From Phenylobacterium sp. J367 (GTDB lineage: Bacteria > Pseudomonadota > Alphaproteobacteria > Caulobacterales > Caulobacteraceae), in assembly GCF_024699985.1 (NCBI RefSeq), contig NZ_JAJONA010000001.1:806001-870000 (forward strand): a DNA stretch of 64,000 nucleotides. The letters are read 5' to 3'. The first letter of the stretch is position 1; the number at the start of each line of letters is the position of its first letter. Below the pieces are notes generated by a model. The model was not told the DNA's origin, did not search any database, and was given only the letters and a program-made list of their open reading frames with translations. Shown here piece after piece: positions 61,912 to 64,000 of this stretch. The translations under genes were made by a program, and so were the position numbers.

Positions 61912-63528
61912 TTAGCCGCGAAGCCGCGCAATGAGCGCAGCCGTCGAGGGGTCGTGCGCCCCCGACTGCCCGCCCGTCAGCTCGCCCAGCACGCGGCTGG
62001 CCAGAGTCTTGCCGAGCTCGACGCCCCACTGGTCGAAGCTGTTGATGCCCCAGAGCACGCCCTCGACGAAGGTCTTGTGCTCGTAGAGCGCGACGAGGGC
62101 GCCCAAGGTCCCGGGCGACAGCCGGTCCATCAGGATGAAGCTCGACGGCCGGTCGCCCGGGAAGGTGCGCTGCGGGGCCAGCGTCTCGATCTCCGCGGCC
62201 GGGACGCCCTTGGCGAACAGTTCGGCGCGGACGTCCTCTTCCGTGCGGCCGACCATCAGGGCCTCGGCCTGGGCGATGGCGTTGGCCAGCAGCTTCTTCT
62301 GGGCGGCCGGATCGCCCTCCGAGCCCTGCGCCACCGCGACGATGTCCAGCGGGATCACGTCGGTCCCCTGGTGCAGCATCTGAAAGAAGGCGTGCTGGAC
62401 GTTGGAGCCGGCGTCGCCGAACACCGCCACCGCCGTGGCGTGCTTCACGGGCTTCCCGTCGAAGGTCACCCGCTTGCCGTTGGATTCCATCTCCAGCTGC
62501 TGGAGGAAGTTCGGCAGCAGCCGCAGGCGCTGGGCGTAGGGCACGACCGAGCGGACCGCGCGGCCGAGGCCGTTGCGGTTGAAGACGTGGGCCAGCGCCA
62601 GCAGCACCGGCGCATTCGACTCCAGCGGCGTCTCACGGAAATGCGCGTCCATCGCCGCGCCGCCGGCCCGGAAGGCGTCGAACGCCTGAGGGCCCAGCGC
62701 GATCAGGCAGGAGAGCCCCACCGCCGACCAGACCGAATAGCGGCCGCCGACCCAGTCCCAGAAGCCGAACACCTGGTCGTCGGCGACCCCGAAGGCGCGG
62801 GTCAGGTCGAGCGCCGTGGAGACCGCGACGAGGTGGCTGTCACCCTGCGGACCGAGCGCGTCGCGCAGCCAAGTCCGCGCCGTCTCGGCGTTGGTCATCG
62901 TCTCCTGGGTGGTGAAGGTCTTGGAGACCACGACCACGAGGGTCTCTGCGGGATCGAGACCGACGAGCGCCTGCTGGATCTCCGCCGGGTCGACGTTGGC
63001 GGCGAACCGAAGCTCGATCTGCGGGTCGAGGGGCCGTAGCGCTTCCCAGACCAGCCGCGGCCCAAAGTCGGAGCCGCCGATGCCGATGTGCAGGATCGCC
63101 CGGAACGGCTGGCCCGTGGCGCCACGCCGCGCGCCGGAGCGCACGGCCTCGGCGAAGGTCCGCATGCGGCCGAGCACCTCGTCCACCTCGGCGGAGACCG
63201 GCTGGCCCTGGGCCTTGAAGCCCGCCCCTTCGGGCGCGCGCAGCGCCATGTGCAGGACGGCGCGGTTCTCCGAGGCGTTCATCGTCTCGCCGGCGAACAG
63301 GCGTTCGCGGGCGGCCTCCAGACCGCTGGCGCGGGCGAGGTCCAGCGCCTCGGCCAGGTCGCCGAGCGACCAGGGCTGCTTGGAGAGGTCCAGCGTCAGG
63401 CCCGCGGCGTCGACCGTCAGCTTCGCCAGCCGGTCCGGCTCCCGGTCGAACAGGCTCGCGATCCGGCGCACGCGGGCGCGCTCCGCAGCGGCGTGGAGGG
63501 CCGCCCAGGCGGCGTCGACGTCGGACAA
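61912..63528 (-). CDS. pgi: Glucose-6-phosphate isomerase
   Basis: Interconverts glucose-6-phosphate and fructose-6-phosphate. 538 residues. Signatures: DWVGGRYSVWSAVG, GINSFDQWGVELGK, and active-site segments ILHIGIGGSDFGPRLVWEAL and MESNGKRVTFDGK. No frameshift. It is convergent with the P450 gene. The thioredoxin-like gene lies upstream on the same strand, ending 29 bases before the pgi start, so the two may be co-transcribed. Confidence 0.97.
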   Translation of the reverse strand: MSDVDAAWAALHAAAERARVRRIASLFDREPDRLAKLTVDAAGLTLDLSKQPWSLGDLAEALDLARASGLEAARERLFAGETMNASENRAVLHMALRAPEGAGFKAQGQPVSAEVDEVLGRMRTFAEAVRSGARRGATGQPFRAILHIGIGGSDFGPRLVWEALRPLDPQIELRFAANVDPAEIQQALVGLDPAETLVVVVSKTFTTQETMTNAETARTWLRDALGPQGDSHLVAVSTALDLTRAFGVADDQVFGFWDWVGGRYSVWSAVGLSCLIALGPQAFDAFRAGGAAMDAHFRETPLESNAPVLLALAHVFNRNGLGRAVRSVVPYAQRLRLLPNFLQQLEMESNGKRVTFDGKPVKHATAVAVFGDAGSNVQHAFFQMLHQGTDVIPLDIVAVAQGSEGDPAAQKKLLANAIAQAEALMVGRTEEDVRAELFAKGVPAAEIETLAPQRTFPGDRPSSFILMDRLSPGTLGALVALYEHKTFVEGVLWGINSFDQWGVELGKTLASRVLGELTGGQSGAHDPSTAALIARLRG

Positions 63529-63557
63529 GCTGACCTCTCTTCGGAATTCGCCGGCCG

Positions 63558-64000
63558 TCAGTCGGCCGACGCGTACTTAACCCCGCAGCCGTACGGTCGG
63601 GTCACGGCCCTGGCCACCGGACGGCCGGCCTTCACGTCGGCGAGCGCCGCGGCGACGTAGTTCGTCGCGCCCTTCAGGCTCGACGGCTCGGCCGACGCCT
63701 TGTCGTCGATGCCGCCCATGTAGACGAGCGTCCCGGCCGGATTGACGACGAACATGTGCGGAGTGGTCCGGGCGTCATAGGCGCGGCCGACCTTGCCGGT
63801 GGGATCGAGCAGGACGGCGCTGGAGGCCGCCTTCTCCTTCGCCTTCCACTGCCGGGCCTGCGGGCCGTTCAGGTAGCCCTGCATCTCGGGGGCCGATGAG
63901 ACGACCGTGAGCCAGACCACGCCGTCGGCGGTCGCCTGCCGCTGGAGGCGCTGCATGGCGCCGGCGTCGTAGTGCTTGCGGACATAGGGACAACCCTCGT
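63558..64000 (-). CDS. Thioredoxin-like/redoxin protein, C-terminal part (cut by the right edge)
   Basis: The N-terminus lies beyond the window. The visible 146 codons start with GCPYVRKHYDAGAMQRLQ, which carries the resolving or peroxidatic Cys (GCPYV) of a secreted thioredoxin/AhpC-TSA-type family, then VWLTVVSSAPEMQGYLNG, the cis-Pro segment DARTTPHMFVVNPAG and a C-terminal PYGCGVKY with a further Cys. Members are usually periplasmic; the signal peptide would be outside the window. Probably reduces peroxides or disulfides, substrate unknown. Immediately upstream of pgi. Confidence 0.85.
   Translation of the reverse strand, partial: EGCPYVRKHYDAGAMQRLQRQATADGVVWLTVVSSAPEMQGYLNGPQARQWKAKEKAASSAVLLDPTGKVGRAYDARTTPHMFVVNPAGTLVYMGGIDDKASAEPSSLKGATNYVAAALADVKAGRPVARAVTRPYGCGVKYASAD

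Overview
The window is a 64 kb, very GC-rich piece of an alphaproteobacterial chromosome. The gene set points to Caulobacterales, most likely a Caulobacter- or Phenylobacterium-like organism (inference): a Flp/Tad pilus fragment with CtrA-like half-sites, many c-di-GMP and membrane genes, hisS-hisZ-hisG in one operon, an RHH-less PutA with a divergent Lrp regulator, and many long palindromic intergenic repeats. No rRNA, tRNA, CRISPR array, insertion sequence or prophage module was found.

Layout. 0-3 kb: end of a sensor kinase, NudC and an NCS1 permease. 3.3-6.4 kb: a secreted S8 protease with 14 tandem WGDI heptads and an autotransporter-like C-terminus. 6.5-9.2 kb: a TPR-GGDEF-EAL protein. 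9.2-14.1 kb: kdsB-pheA, a membrane cytochrome c, an NlpC/P60 peptidase and an M17 aminopeptidase. 14.1-16.3 kb: Flp pilus genes (cpaA, a 55-residue pilin, two TadE-like proteins). 16.3-25.8 kb: MFS transporter, tyrosine phosphatase, AMP nucleosidase, two convergent DAACS symporters, a GGDEF-EAL protein and HtpX. 25.8-30.6 kb: a conserved protein of unknown function, an SDR, OsmC, a receiver protein and a CPA2 antiporter.

30.6-39 kb is the accessory part. It holds a GW-repeat protein, a protein with four tandem HTH-like repeats, and a run of small proteins, several of them broken, including CdiI-like and DUF4844-like proteins. These are interleaved with at least three families of palindromic repeats. 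39-44 kb: nrdB and nrdA, each preceded by a pair of NrdR-like boxes, with a GST and an outer-membrane barrel protein between them. 44.2-53.3 kb: SLC13 transporter, acyltransferase, a secreted protein, putA/Lrp and an OmpA protein. 53.8-64 kb: KefB-type antiporter, PCuAC copper chaperone with a tiny upstream ORF, the his genes with a histidine-rich leader peptide, a cytochrome P450 with a TetR-type operator, pgi and a thioredoxin-like protein cut by the window edge.

Twenty genes, including essential ones (hisS, nrdB), carry 28 apparent single-base indels, mostly one extra G or C in a short run. Removing them restores whole-codon proteins. I read these as sequence errors rather than pseudogenes, so coordinates of those genes span the indels. 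The most interesting items are the WGDI-repeat protease, the candidate his attenuator with a near-leaderless His-rich peptide, and the palindromic elements sitting directly in front of small accessory genes.
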